A stretch of DNA of 64,000 nucleotides, taken from assembly GCF_009930795.1 (NCBI RefSeq), contig NZ_CP017146.1:186001-250000 (forward strand), written 5' to 3'. The stretch is from Marisediminicola antarctica (lineage in GTDB: Bacteria; Actinomycetota; Actinomycetes; Actinomycetales; Microbacteriaceae). Shown here in pieces: positions 43,359 through 53,983 of the stretch. A model generated the notes under the pieces. The model was not told where the DNA came from. It was given only the letters and a program-made list of their open reading frames with translations, and searched no databases. Position 1 is the stretch's first letter, and every line of letters begins with the position of its first letter. A program made the position numbers and the translations under genes.

Positions 43359-44345
43359 CTAGTCGCTCTCGCCGGCGATGAGTCCGCGCAGCCAGTCGCG
43401 GGCGTCGACGAAGGCGTCGTCCCCGTAGCGGCCGGTGACCTCGACCCGGATGCGGTCGGCCCGCGGGTAGGAGCCGAGAAAGGTCACGTTCGGACTGAAC
43501 CGCTTGAGCCCGAGCAGCGCGTCGGCCACCCGCTCGTCGAGGATGTGGCCGTCGAGGTCGATCACGAAGCGGTACCGGCCGAGGGCGTCGCCGATCGGCC
43601 GCGACTCGAGCAGGCTCATGTTCACACCGCGGGTGGCGAACTGCTCGAGCATCTCGAGCAGTGCCCCAGCCCGGTCGTCCGGCAGCTCGGCGATGAGGCT
43701 CGTCTTGTCCGCCCCGGTCGCTGCGGGGGTCGGGACGGTTCGGCTGACCAGCACGAACCTCGTCACCGCGCTCGGGTTGTCGCCGATATCCTCGGCGAGC
43801 ACGACGAGGTCGTGGTGCTTGGTGATGTTCGGCGGCGCAATCGCGGCATCCGCGAGCCCGCTCTCGAAGAGCGATGCGGCCGCGGTGACGTTCGACGTGG
43901 CGGGAATGTGCCCGTGGGAGGGAAGAACGGCGTCGAGCCACAGGTGGCACTGCGCGTAGGCGACCGGATGCGCGTTCACGACTTTCACGTCGGCGAGGGT
44001 AGTCCCGCGCCGGGCCACAAACACGAAGTTGACCGGCACAAGGTACTCACCGATGATGCGAAGGTTGGGCACGTTGGCGAGGGCGTCCTGGGTGGCGCTC
44101 ACCCCGCCCTCCACGGAGTTCTCGATCGCGATCATCGCCGCGACGCTGCGGCCGGAGACCACGTCGTCGAGGGCTTCGCCGACGTTGTTGACTGAGCGCC
44201 ACGGCTTGCCGGCGGCCTCGGGCACCTGGGCGAGGGCGGCCTCGGTGAATGTGCCGGCGGGGCCGAGGAAACTGTAGGTGTCGGATGCCGCGGTCGCTGG
44301 TCGGCTGGTCGGCTGGTCGCGTGTCGGCAGGTCGCTCTCGGGCAT
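43359..44345 (-). CDS. pheA: prephenate dehydratase
   Basis: A 328-residue monofunctional enzyme converting prephenate to phenylpyruvate. The PDT domain has [34 protein letters not shown] and a Thr-containing catalytic segment near [11 protein letters not shown]-terminal ACT domain ([22 protein letters not shown]) gives phenylalanine feedback regulation. TAGGCT lies 6 nt before the ATG on the minus strand. Divergent from pgm. Confidence 0.95.
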   Translation of the reverse strand: MPESDLPTRDQPTSRPATAASDTYSFLGPAGTFTEAALAQVPEAAGKPWRSVNNVGEALDDVVSGRSVAAMIAIENSVEGGVSATQDALANVPNLRIIGEYLVPVNFVFVARRGTTLADVKVVNAHPVAYAQCHLWLDAVLPSHGHIPATSNVTAAASLFESGLADAAIAPPNITKHHDLVVLAEDIGDNPSAVTRFVLVSRTVPTPAATGADKTSLIAELPDDRAGALLEMLEQFATRGVNMSLLESRPIGDALGRYRFVIDLDGHILDERVADALLGLKRFSPNVTFLGSYPRADRIRVEVTGRYGDDAFVDARDWLRGLIAGESD

Positions 44346-44441
44346 GCGTCGAGCCTAGGGCAGCCCGTGCCAACAGGCCCTCGCGCCACAGGAACGCGGC
44401 TCAACCGGGCGCGGCGAGCGGTGCGGTGCCAGACTGTCTGC

Positions 44442-46061
<1,620 letters not shown>

Positions 46062-46095
46062 CCGGTCGCGGCTCACCGCCAGCCGTCACTTGCTG

Positions 46096-46258
46096 CTTTC
46101 ATAATTCAGGAGTTAGGGGCAAAATTCAGGAGTTACGGCGCCGGTCCGAGGCCGCCCGATTTCGCCGGGTCCCGCAATCTCGGCATCCGCACCCCGCCGC
46201 GTGACTGGACTCCCGCTGCCACTCCTGAATTCTGACAGCCACTCCTGAATAACGAAAG
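46096..46258. repeat. inverted array of ATTCAGGA repeats, copy 2
   Basis: Between the convergent pgm and D,D-carboxypeptidase genes. Plus-oriented copies: CTTTCATAATTCAGGAGT at 46096-46113 and a shorter AAATTCAGGAGT at 46122-46133. Minus-oriented copies: ACTCCTGAATTCTGACAG at 46221-46238 and ACTCCTGAATAACGAAAG at 46241-46258. The arrangement, with copies facing each other from the two gene ends, is the same as at 5201-5468. Confidence 0.85.
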
Positions 46259-46263
46259 GGACG

Positions 46264-47151
46264 TCAGCCGGCGTAGTCGGGGGCGGCGGGCAGGCCGAAG
46301 AACTCCTCGAGGGTCGTGACGCCACGCTCGCGCATCTCGGTCGACAGCTCGGTTCCGACGTAGCGGAAGTGCCACGGCTCGTAGATGAAGCCAGTGACGG
46401 CGGTCATCCCGGCCGGATAGCGCAGGATGAACCCGAACCGGTAGGCGTTCTCGGCGAGCCAGACTCCTTGCGGCAACTGCCCAAAGCACTCCTGGATCGA
46501 GCAGCGCTCCGGCAGCGAGGTGATGTCGACGCCGAAGCCGGTCTGGTGCTCGCTGTGCCCGGGGCGCGCGCTCTGGGCATCCGCGGTCGCCTGGCCGACT
46601 CGCGAGACCCATCCGCCGTAGACACGCACCTGAGTGTCGTAGGAGCGGTACGCATTTTGGATCTGCATGGCGCCCGCCCCCTCGGCCGCCGCCGCGGCGA
46701 ACATCGCGGCGATCGCGGTGGCGGCATCCGGCCTCATGTATGGATTCGAGATGTAGGGCACCTGAGCGATAACGAGGTTGGGCGGCACGAACCCCGCAGG
46801 GCTGAGCGGGCGGAGCTTATTGCTCACGACCCAGGGGCTCGCCGGGTCATCGATCGAGTGGAGCGCGGCGTCGAAGCCCGGGTCGACGGGAGCGGGCTCA
46901 GGCGTCGGCGCAGGAACCGGGTCGGGCGCGGGAGCCGGGTCGGGCGCGGGAGCCGGGTCGGGCGCGGGAGCCGGGTCGACCGGGGACGCGGATGCCGACG
47001 GGGCCGGCGCGGGGAGGAACTCGGACTGGCACGCGGTAAGGCCAAACGAGACGACGGTCACCGTGGCGGCCGCAACGATTGCCAGGATCACTCGGCGTGC
47101 GGCTCGGCGTGCCACTCGGCGTGCCACTCGGCGTGCCACTCGATCGTGCAT
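46264..47151 (-). CDS. D-alanyl-D-alanine carboxypeptidase lipoprotein (M15/VanY family)
   Basis: About 295 residues. A basic N-terminus with ARR repeats and a hydrophobic stretch ends in a lipobox LTAC (Cys41), so the protein is lipid-anchored outside the membrane. A Pro/Ala/Asp spacer of PAPDP units (18-bp DNA repeat) leads to the peptidase. Zinc motif SARPGHSEHQTGFGVDITS (SxHxxGxAxD-like) and EPWHFRYVG are the M15 signatures. It trims the terminal D-Ala of peptidoglycan stem peptides. TAGGAT lies 7 nt before the ATG on the minus strand. Confidence 0.9.
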   Translation of the reverse strand: MHDRVARRVARRVARRAARRVILAIVAAATVTVVSFGLTACQSEFLPAPAPSASASPVDPAPAPDPAPAPDPAPAPDPVPAPTPEPAPVDPGFDAALHSIDDPASPWVVSNKLRPLSPAGFVPPNLVIAQVPYISNPYMRPDAATAIAAMFAAAAAEGAGAMQIQNAYRSYDTQVRVYGGWVSRVGQATADAQSARPGHSEHQTGFGVDITSLPERCSIQECFGQLPQGVWLAENAYRFGFILRYPAGMTAVTGFIYEPWHFRYVGTELSTEMRERGVTTLEEFFGLPAAPDYAG

Positions 47152-47229
47152 TCCACCGATCCTAGCGATGCGATATTTCTGGGGGTGCTGTGCGGGGCGG
47201 CGCACTTGCAGCACGCTTGCGCAAGGTGT

Positions 47230-47252
47230 AACTTTGCAGTCTCCGCAAAGTT
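47230..47252. promoter_or_regulatory. palindromic operator candidate upstream of the MFS gene
   Basis: AACTTTGC-N7-GCAAAGTT, a perfect 8-bp-arm inverted repeat about 65 bp before the MFS start and 79 bp before the divergent carboxypeptidase start. A second small palindrome, CTTGCGCAAG, lies at 47215-47224. The size fits a TetR- or MarR-type repressor site; no such regulator is next to it. Confidence 0.5.
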
Positions 47253-47316
47253 TTGCGCCAACAACGCCCGCAGCTTGCCTGAGCACATTTTACCAATGCC
47301 CCCAGAACGAGGTTCC

Positions 47317-49080
47317 ATGTCACGCGTGAAGTCCCAGGCGAAGTCCAGCGCGAGGAAGTCCGCCGTCGCCGACCCCGGCATGGCCATGACCCACCGCCAG
47401 ATCCTGTTCGTGATCTTCGGCCTGATGGCAGGCATGTTTCTCTCCGCGCTCGACCAGACGGTCGTCGGCACGTCGATGCGCACGATCGGCGACGACCTCG
47501 ACGGCCTGAGCCTGCAGGCCTGGGTCACGACGTCCTACCTGATCGTCGCGACGATCAGCACCCCGATCTACGGCAAGCTCAGCGACATCTTCGGCCGCAG
47601 GCCGCTGTTCATCATCGCGATCACGATCTTCCTTCTGGGCTCGCTGCTCGCCGGCTTCTCCACGAGCATGTACGAGCTCGCGATCTTCCGTGCGATCCAG
47701 GGCCTCGGCGCGGGCGGGTTGATGGCGCTGCCGCTCACGATCATGGGCGACATGCTGGCGCCTCGCGAACGAGCCAAGTACCAGGGCTACTTCCTCGCCG
47801 TGTTCGGCATCTCGAGCGTTATCGGACCCCTCATCGGAGGATTCTTCGCCGGCACCGGCGAAATCCTCTTCGTCACCGGCTGGCGCTGGGTGTTCCTGAT
47901 CAACCTTCCGATCGGCATTGCCGCTCTCGCGATCGTGCTGCGCTTCCTGCACGTTCCGCACTCCAAGCGCCCGGTGCGCATCGACTGGTGGGGCGCAGCG
48001 ACCGTCATCCTCGCCGCCGTTCCGCTGCTGCTCGTCGCCGAGCAGGGCCGCGAGTGGGGCTGGGGCTCCGCCATCGCGATCGCCTGCTACGTCACCGGCG
48101 GTCTCGGAATCGCGGGCTTCATCCTCGCCGAAAAGCTCATGGGCGACGACGCGCTCATCCCCCTCAAGTTGTTCTCGTCGCCGACGTTCTCGATGGCCAC
48201 GGTTCTCGGCGTGCTCGTCGGCTTCGGAATGTTCGGCGCGATGATGACCGTGCCGCTGTACCTGCAGCTCGTGAATGGGGCGACTCCGACCCAGAGCGGA
48301 TTCCTGATGCTGCCGATGATCCTCGGCCTCATGATCTCGTCGATCGTCAGCGGCCAACTCATCAGCCGCACCGGCAAGTACAAGCCGTTCCCGATCATTG
48401 GAACCGCGTTCATGTCGGCCGGGTTCCTGTGGTTCACCTTCGCCACCTATGACAAGCCCGTGTGGTTCATGATGATCGGGATGCTGCTCGTCGGCCTCGG
48501 CCTGGGGCAGCTCATGCAGACCCTCACCATTGCGAGCCAGAACGCCGTCGGCCCGCGCGATATCGGCGTCGCCACCTCGTCGTCGACGTTCTTCCGTCAG
48601 ATCGGAGGCACGCTCGGCACCGCGGTCATCTTCTCGGTGCTCTTTACGCGCATCCCCGTTGTGCTCCAGGAGATCTTCTCCAACACCGCCACCCAGCAGT
48701 CCCTCACCACGGTCGCGAGTGAGCCTTCGGTTCGGGCGGATCCGGCCAACGCCCGGATTCTCGAGCTTCTCGCCGACCCCTCCGGCATCGGCTCTGCGCT
48801 CGACGGCGATACCTCGTTCCTCAACACAGCCGACCCGCGCCTCGCCGCCCCGTTCCTCGAAGGCTTTGCGACGGCATCCGTCTCCGTGTTCTGGGTCAGC
48901 CTCTCGGTCGTTCTCGTCGCGTTTGTGCTGAGTTTCTTCCTCAAGGCGACGCCACTGCGGGAGAAGTCGGCGCAGCAAGAGGTGGCGGAGGCGGATGCCG
49001 CGGTGCTGGCCCAGAAGGCGGCGAACGAGACCGGCGCTCTGATCGAGCCATCGATGGCACGCCCCCGCGAACAGGACTGA
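47317..49080 (+). CDS. MFS exporter, DHA2 (EmrB/QacA) family
   Basis: About 587 residues with 14 predicted helices. DHA2 motifs are present: LSALDQTVVGTSMRTIGDDL at the start of TM1, the loop GKLSDIFGRRPLFI (motif A), and motif C around GISSVIGPLIGGFFAG. It exports small toxic compounds using the proton gradient; the natural substrate is unknown. The ATG at 47317 is preceded by GAGG. The C-terminal 70 residues are charged and cytoplasmic. The palindrome at 47230 suggests repressible expression. Confidence 0.9.
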   Translation: MSRVKSQAKSSARKSAVADPGMAMTHRQILFVIFGLMAGMFLSALDQTVVGTSMRTIGDDLDGLSLQAWVTTSYLIVATISTPIYGKLSDIFGRRPLFIIAITIFLLGSLLAGFSTSMYELAIFRAIQGLGAGGLMALPLTIMGDMLAPRERAKYQGYFLAVFGISSVIGPLIGGFFAGTGEILFVTGWRWVFLINLPIGIAALAIVLRFLHVPHSKRPVRIDWWGAATVILAAVPLLLVAEQGREWGWGSAIAIACYVTGGLGIAGFILAEKLMGDDALIPLKLFSSPTFSMATVLGVLVGFGMFGAMMTVPLYLQLVNGATPTQSGFLMLPMILGLMISSIVSGQLISRTGKYKPFPIIGTAFMSAGFLWFTFATYDKPVWFMMIGMLLVGLGLGQLMQTLTIASQNAVGPRDIGVATSSSTFFRQIGGTLGTAVIFSVLFTRIPVVLQEIFSNTATQQSLTTVASEPSVRADPANARILELLADPSGIGSALDGDTSFLNTADPRLAAPFLEGFATASVSVFWVSLSVVLVAFVLSFFLKATPLREKSAQQEVAEADAAVLAQKAANETGALIEPSMARPREQD

Positions 49081-49148
49081 CCTCCCTTCTCCCCGTCCGA
49101 CAATTCCGTCGACTGCAGTGGATGAAAGTCACAGGATGGGTATCAATA

Positions 49149-49162
49149 TGGGAGCGCTCCCA
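49149..49162. promoter_or_regulatory. CebR box 1 (perfect)
   Basis: TGGGAGCGCTCCCA, the exact 14-bp operator known for the cellobiose repressor CebR of Streptomyces. It lies just upstream of the TTGACA -35 of the cebE promoter. The LacI-type gene at 53984 should encode the binding protein. Confidence 0.9.
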
Positions 49163-49169
49163 AAAAGGG

Positions 49170-49199
49170 TTGACAGGCGCTGGAATCCCTGTCTATTGT
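49170..49199 (+). promoter_or_regulatory. cebE promoter
   Basis: TTGACA (49170-49175) and TATTGT (49194-49199) with an 18-bp spacer. CebR boxes lie on either side, consistent with repression by steric block and possibly looping. Confidence 0.8.
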
Positions 49200-49212
49200 T
49201 ACCACGATCCAT

Positions 49213-49226
49213 TGAGAGCGCTCCCA
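49213..49226. promoter_or_regulatory. CebR box 2 (one mismatch)
   Basis: TGAGAGCGCTCCCA, about 14 bp downstream of the -10, in the early transcribed region. Confidence 0.85.
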
Positions 49227-49237
49227 AAGCCGGCAAA

Positions 49238-49251
49238 TAGGAGCGCTCCCA
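49238..49251. promoter_or_regulatory. CebR box 3 (one mismatch)
   Basis: TAGGAGCGCTCCCA, 25 bp centre-to-centre from box 2 and 37 bp upstream of the cebE start. Confidence 0.85.
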
Positions 49252-49287
49252 AGATCTCCCCATCCCCACGCACACAAAGGAGTGACC

Positions 49288-50562
49288 GTGAGCAAATCAC
49301 GACGCACAACCGCTGTAGCAGCCATCGCGGGCGCTGCAGCATTCGCACTACTCGCCGCGGGCTGCAGCAGCAGCGCCACCCCCGGCGCCGACGAAGAGGT
49401 GACCGAGCTCACACTCGCAACCTTCAACGACTTCGGCTACACCGACGAGATGCTCGCCGAGTACACGGAGCTCACGGGTATCGAGATCGTGCACAACAAG
49501 GCCGCCACCTCCGGCGACGCCCGTACCAACTACTTCACCAAGCTCGGCGCCGGCTCCGGCCTCGCCGACGTCGAAGCGGTCGAGATCGACTGGTTCGCCG
49601 AGCTGCTCCAGTACTCGGACAAGCTCTACGACCTCTCGAACGACGAGGTCGCCGACCGCTGGGTGCAGTGGAAGACCGACGCGGCCACCGACGCCGACGG
49701 CCGCCTCATCGCCTATGGAACCGACATCGGCCCGCAGGCCATCTGCTACCGCTCCGACCTCTTCGCCGAGGCCGGTCTGCCGACCGACCGCGAGGAAGTC
49801 GCCGCCATGATCGACGGCGACTGGGACGCCTACTTCGCCGCCGGCGAAGAGTTCGTCGCGAACAGCGACGCCGCCTGGTTCGACTCGAGCGGCGCGATCC
49901 TTCAGGGCATCCTGAACCAGGAAGAGGAGACCCTCGAGTCCACCGACGGCGAGATCATCGCGACGACCAACCCGGTCGTCGAAGACGCCTACAACACCGT
50001 GCTCGACGCGAGCCCCGAGCTCTCCGCGCACCTCTCGCAGTGGAGCGACGACTGGTCGGCCGGATTCGCCAACGGCGCGTTCGCGACGATGCTCTGCCCG
50101 AGCTGGATGCTCGGCGTGATCGAGGGCAACGCTCCCGAGGTCGAGGGATGGGACGTCGCGAACGTCTTCCCGAACGGCGGCGGCAACTGGGGCGGTTCGT
50201 ACCTGACCGTTCCCGCCCAGAGCGAGAAGGCCGAAGCCGCGAAGGCCTTCGCCGACTGGCTGACCGATCCGGAGCAGCAGCTCAAGGCGTTCGTCAGCAC
50301 CGGTAACTTCCCGAGCCAGACGAGCCTGTACGAGGCCGAGGAACTGCTCAGCGTGACTCGTCCGTACTTCAACGAGGCACCGACCGGCGAGATCTTCTCC
50401 GACCGTTCGGCCGCGATCGAAGTCGCACCGTACAAGAGCGTGAACTACTTCCCGGTCATGGACGCCCTGCAGAACGCGATCACCCGCGTCGATGTCGACG
50501 AGACCCAGGATGCAGACGCGTCGTGGGAGCAGTTCGTGACTGACGTCGAAGCGATCGGCTAA
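49288..50562 (+). CDS. cebE: cellobiose/cellooligosaccharide ABC transporter, substrate-binding lipoprotein
   Basis: About 424 residues. The signal peptide ends in the lipobox FALLAAGC, so the protein is tethered to the outer face of the membrane. The mature part is a group 1 (CUT1) solute-binding protein, with LTLATFNDFGYTDEMLAEYT at its start and a Trp-rich ligand region (NGGGNWGGSYLTV). The GTG at 49288 is preferred because AAGGAG ends 5 nt upstream; the GTG at 49282 overlaps that SD. First gene of the ceb operon, under three CebR boxes. Confidence 0.9.
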   Translation: MSKSRRTTAVAAIAGAAAFALLAAGCSSSATPGADEEVTELTLATFNDFGYTDEMLAEYTELTGIEIVHNKAATSGDARTNYFTKLGAGSGLADVEAVEIDWFAELLQYSDKLYDLSNDEVADRWVQWKTDAATDADGRLIAYGTDIGPQAICYRSDLFAEAGLPTDREEVAAMIDGDWDAYFAAGEEFVANSDAAWFDSSGAILQGILNQEEETLESTDGEIIATTNPVVEDAYNTVLDASPELSAHLSQWSDDWSAGFANGAFATMLCPSWMLGVIEGNAPEVEGWDVANVFPNGGGNWGGSYLTVPAQSEKAEAAKAFADWLTDPEQQLKAFVSTGNFPSQTSLYEAEELLSVTRPYFNEAPTGEIFSDRSAAIEVAPYKSVNYFPVMDALQNAITRVDVDETQDADASWEQFVTDVEAIG

Positions 50563-50571
50563 CACCCGCTC

Positions 50572-50609
50572 AATGGGCCGGGTCGCGATTCACCGCGGCC
50601 CGGCCCATT
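50572..50609 (+). terminator. strong intercistronic hairpin between cebE and cebF
   Basis: A 16-bp stem with one G-U pair (AATGGGCCGGGTCGCG / CGCGGCCCGGCCCATT) and an ATTCAC loop. There is no T tract. It probably acts as a partial terminator or 3'-end stabiliser, so that the binding protein is made in excess over the permeases. Confidence 0.7.
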
Positions 50610-50646
50610 CCCCTGAGTTCCACCCCCTCAACCGCGAGGAGCAGTA

Positions 50647-51615
50647 ATGACAACGCAGTCGCTCGCCGAGGATCGAGAGATCCGCCGCATCACGCTCAGC
50701 CACAAGCTGAACCGCTGGGACATGAAGGTCTCCCCGTACCTCTACGTCTCCCCGTTCTTTATCCTCTTCATCCTCACCGGCCTGTTCCCACTGCTCTACA
50801 CCGCCTATGTCTCGGTCTTCGACTGGCACATCATCGGCGGCCAGGGTGACTTCGCCGGCTCCGGCAACTTTGAGTGGGTTCTCGGCCAGGACAAGTTCTG
50901 GGTCGCCCTGCGCAACAGCTTCAGCATCTTCCTGATCTCGGCGATTCCGCAGGTCATCCTCGCGCTGATCATCGCGGCGATCCTCGACCAGAACCTCCGC
51001 GCCAAGACCTTCTGGCGCATGGGAGTTCTCGTCCCCTACGTCGTCGCTCCCGTCGCCGTCGCCCTCATCTTCAGCAACATGTTCGGCGACCAGTACGGGC
51101 TCGTGAACAACGCGCTCGGACGCATCGGCATCGACCCGGTCGGCTGGCACTCGCAGGTCCTCCCCAGCCACTTCGCGATCGCGACGATGGTGAACTTCCG
51201 CTGGACCGGCTACAACGCGCTCATCTTCCTCGCGGCCATGCAGGCCGTGCCGCGCGACTATTACGAGGCGGCCATGCTCGACGGCGCGAACCGCATCCGA
51301 CAGTTCTTCTCGATCACCATCCCCTCGCTGCGCCCGACGCTGATCTTTGTGATCATCACCTCGACCATCGGCGGACTGCAGATCTTCGACGAGCCGCGCA
51401 TGTACGACACGACGGGAGCCGGTGGCGCGAGCAGCCAGTGGCTCACAATCACGATGTACATCTACAACCTGGGGTTCGGCCCCGCGGGAGGCGGCCAATT
51501 CGGTCGCGCCGCCGCCGCCGCCTGGTTGCTCTTCCTCATCATTATCGTCGTGGGGCTCATCAACCTCGCGGCCACCCGCACCATCGCGACGAGCGGAAGC
51601 AGGAGCAGCAAATGA
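50647..51615 (+). CDS. cebF: cellobiose ABC transporter permease CebF
   Basis: A 322-residue CUT1 permease with six helices. The EAA loop that contacts the ATPase is EAAMLDGANRIRQFFSITIPSLRP near residue 204-227. GAGGAG precedes the ATG. The stop overlaps the cebG ATG (ATGA). No ATPase gene is in the cluster; such importers usually use a shared MsiK-type ATPase encoded elsewhere. Confidence 0.9.
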   Translation: MTTQSLAEDREIRRITLSHKLNRWDMKVSPYLYVSPFFILFILTGLFPLLYTAYVSVFDWHIIGGQGDFAGSGNFEWVLGQDKFWVALRNSFSIFLISAIPQVILALIIAAILDQNLRAKTFWRMGVLVPYVVAPVAVALIFSNMFGDQYGLVNNALGRIGIDPVGWHSQVLPSHFAIATMVNFRWTGYNALIFLAAMQAVPRDYYEAAMLDGANRIRQFFSITIPSLRPTLIFVIITSTIGGLQIFDEPRMYDTTGAGGASSQWLTITMYIYNLGFGPAGGGQFGRAAAAAWLLFLIIIVVGLINLAATRTIATSGSRSSK

Positions 51616-52541
51616 CCGCCACAACCGAGCGTCCCGCTCCCCACACCCCCTCCCGCCCGCCGGTGCCGGCCTACAAGACCAGCCGGCGTGCCAAGCGCCG
51701 CTCCAAGGCGATCGCGACCAACAAACCGTCCACGCTCGGCTATGTGTTCCTCGTCGTGGTCATCCTCGCGTCGCTCTTCCCTCTCTACTGGTCGTTCCTC
51801 ATCGGAAGCGGCGACTCGTCGACGATCAACAGCCAAGACGTCGACTGGATGCCGGGCGGCAACTTCCTGAGCAATGCAGCGAAGGTCGTGAACGACCCGA
51901 GCGTCAACTTCTGGAAGGCGCTTTCCAACAGCATCATCGTCTCGACGGTCGTCTCCGCGTCGGTGGTCTTCTTCTCGACCCTGGCCGGCTATGCGTTCGC
52001 CAAGCTCAAGTTCCGCGGCAGCAAGGGACTGCTGATCTTCGTCATCGCGACGATGGCCGTTCCGACCCAGCTCGGCATCGTGCCGCTGTTCATCGCGATG
52101 TCGCAGTGGCTCGGTCTGAGCGGCAACATCCTCGCGGTCATCCTGCCGGCTCTCGTGTCGGCATTCGGGGTGTTCTGGATGACGCAGTACCTCAGCCAGA
52201 CACTCCCGGATGAGCTCATTGAGGCCGCCAGGGTCGACGGTGCGAGCATGATCCGCACCTTCTGGCACGTCGGCGTGCCGGCAGCCCGCCCCGCTGCCGC
52301 GATGCTCGCCCTGTTCATCTTCATCGCGACGTGGACGAACTTCTTCTGGCCGTTCATCATTCTCGACAGCAACAACCCCACCCTCCCGGTGGCGCTGTCG
52401 CTGCTCCAGAACAACTTCTTCATCGACTACTCGATCGTGCTGGCCGGGGTGCTGCTGTCGACCATCCCGCTGCTGATCCTCTTCGTGGTGGCGGGCAAGC
52501 AGCTCGTCTCCGGAATCATGCAGGGAGCGGTAAAGGGATGA
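51612..52541 (+). CDS. cebG: cellobiose ABC transporter permease CebG
   Basis: A 309-residue CUT1 permease. About 38 N-terminal residues are Pro/Arg/Lys-rich and cytoplasmic. The EAA loop is EAARVDGASMIRTFWHVGVPAARP near residue 205-228. It should pair with CebF to form the channel for cellobiose delivered by CebE. The stop overlaps the ATG of the beta-glucosidase gene (ATGA at 52538-52541). Confidence 0.9.
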   Translation: MTATTERPAPHTPSRPPVPAYKTSRRAKRRSKAIATNKPSTLGYVFLVVVILASLFPLYWSFLIGSGDSSTINSQDVDWMPGGNFLSNAAKVVNDPSVNFWKALSNSIIVSTVVSASVVFFSTLAGYAFAKLKFRGSKGLLIFVIATMAVPTQLGIVPLFIAMSQWLGLSGNILAVILPALVSAFGVFWMTQYLSQTLPDELIEAARVDGASMIRTFWHVGVPAARPAAAMLALFIFIATWTNFFWPFIILDSNNPTLPVALSLLQNNFFIDYSIVLAGVLLSTIPLLILFVVAGKQLVSGIMQGAVKG

Positions 52542-53974
52542 CCCAGCTATCCAAACTCACACGGCAGGTCGAGACGCGGACGTTCCCGCCGACCTTCCTG
52601 TTCGGCGCGGCGACCGCGGCCTACCAAATCGAGGGGGCGGCGCACGAGGACGGCCGCACCGACTCGATCTGGGACGCCTTCGCCCGTGTGCCGGGCGCGG
52701 TCGTCGGCGCGGAGAACGGTGATGTCGCCTGCGACCATTACCACCGGTACGCGCAGGATGTGGCGATGATGGCCGATCTCGGTCTGCAGACCTACCGCTT
52801 TTCGACGTCCTGGTCACGGGTGCGGCCCGACGGCGGCGCCGTCAACGCGAAGGGTCTCGCGTTCTACTCGCGGCTCGTCGACGAGCTGCTCGAGAGGAAC
52901 ATCAAGCCCTGGCTCACCCTCTACCACTGGGATCTTCCCCAGGCACTCGAGGAGAAGGGCGGCTGGGTCAACCGCGACACCGCGTACCTCTTCGCGGAGT
53001 ACGCCGCCTCCGTGCACGATGTGCTCGGCGACCGGGTCGAGTCGTGGACGACTCTCAACGAACCGTGGTGCTCCTCGTTTCTGAGCTACATCGCGGGCGA
53101 GCACGCGCCGGGGCGGCAGGATCCCGCGGCCGGCCTCGCGGCGGCCCATCACCTGCTTCTCGGCCACGGCCTCGCGGCGCAGGAGCTCCGCACGCGCGAC
53201 TCGAGCCTCGAGCTGGGCATCACCCTCAACCTCACCGTCGCCGATCCGGTGAATCCCGACGATGCGGGCGACCTGGATGCGGCGCGCCGCATCGACGGCC
53301 AGTTCAACCGCTTCTTCCTCGACCCCCTCTTTCGCGGCTCCTACCCGGACGACGTGCTCGACGACGTCGCCGGCCTCGGTTTCGAGAGCGTCGTGCAGTC
53401 AGGTGACCTCGAGATCATCTCTACGACGATCGACGTCCTTGGAGTGAACTACTACCACGGCGAATCGGTGAGTGCGCATCCGGGACCGCTGGGGGAGAGG
53501 GCGGCGGCGCCGTCCGAGCGCCCCAAGCGCTCACCGTTCCCAGCTGCGGATGGCGTTTTCTGGCATCCGCGCGGCCTGCCGGTGACGGCGATGGACTGGG
53601 AGGTGCAGCCAGAGGGCCTGACCCGCCTGCTGGGGCGGGTGCACCGCGACTACACGGAGCCGACGGGAACGGGCATCTACGTGACCGAGAACGGCGCGGC
53701 CTACGACGACGTCGTGGCCGACGACGGCCGCGTGCACGATGCTGACCGCGTCGACTTCCTCCGCGACCACCTCGCGGCGATCCTGGACGCGATCGACGAC
53801 GGCGTGCCCGTCGGCGGCTACTTCTACTGGTCACTCATGGACAACTTCGAGTGGGCCTGGGGCTACGAGAAGCGGTTCGGCATCGTGAGGGTCGACTACA
53901 ACACGCAAGTGCGCACTCTCAAGGACAGCGCGCTCGAGTACGGCACCATCATTCGGGACCGACGGCTCAACTAG
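52538..53974 (+). CDS. bglC: GH1 beta-glucosidase
   Basis: A 478-residue family GH1 enzyme. FLFGAATAAYQIEGAAHEDG is the GH1 N-terminal signature, the acid/base Glu is in TTLNEPW and the nucleophile Glu in YVTENGAAY. No signal peptide is present, so it cleaves imported cellobiose in the cytoplasm to glucose. Translation is coupled to cebG. Its TAG stop supplies the first three bases of the TAGGAT -10 for cebR. Confidence 0.95.
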   Translation: MTQLSKLTRQVETRTFPPTFLFGAATAAYQIEGAAHEDGRTDSIWDAFARVPGAVVGAENGDVACDHYHRYAQDVAMMADLGLQTYRFSTSWSRVRPDGGAVNAKGLAFYSRLVDELLERNIKPWLTLYHWDLPQALEEKGGWVNRDTAYLFAEYAASVHDVLGDRVESWTTLNEPWCSSFLSYIAGEHAPGRQDPAAGLAAAHHLLLGHGLAAQELRTRDSSLELGITLNLTVADPVNPDDAGDLDAARRIDGQFNRFFLDPLFRGSYPDDVLDDVAGLGFESVVQSGDLEIISTTIDVLGVNYYHGESVSAHPGPLGERAAAPSERPKRSPFPAADGVFWHPRGLPVTAMDWEVQPEGLTRLLGRVHRDYTEPTGTGIYVTENGAAYDDVVADDGRVHDADRVDFLRDHLAAILDAIDDGVPVGGYFYWSLMDNFEWAWGYEKRFGIVRVDYNTQVRTLKDSALEYGTIIRDRRLN

Positions 53975-53983
53975 GATTTTCTT

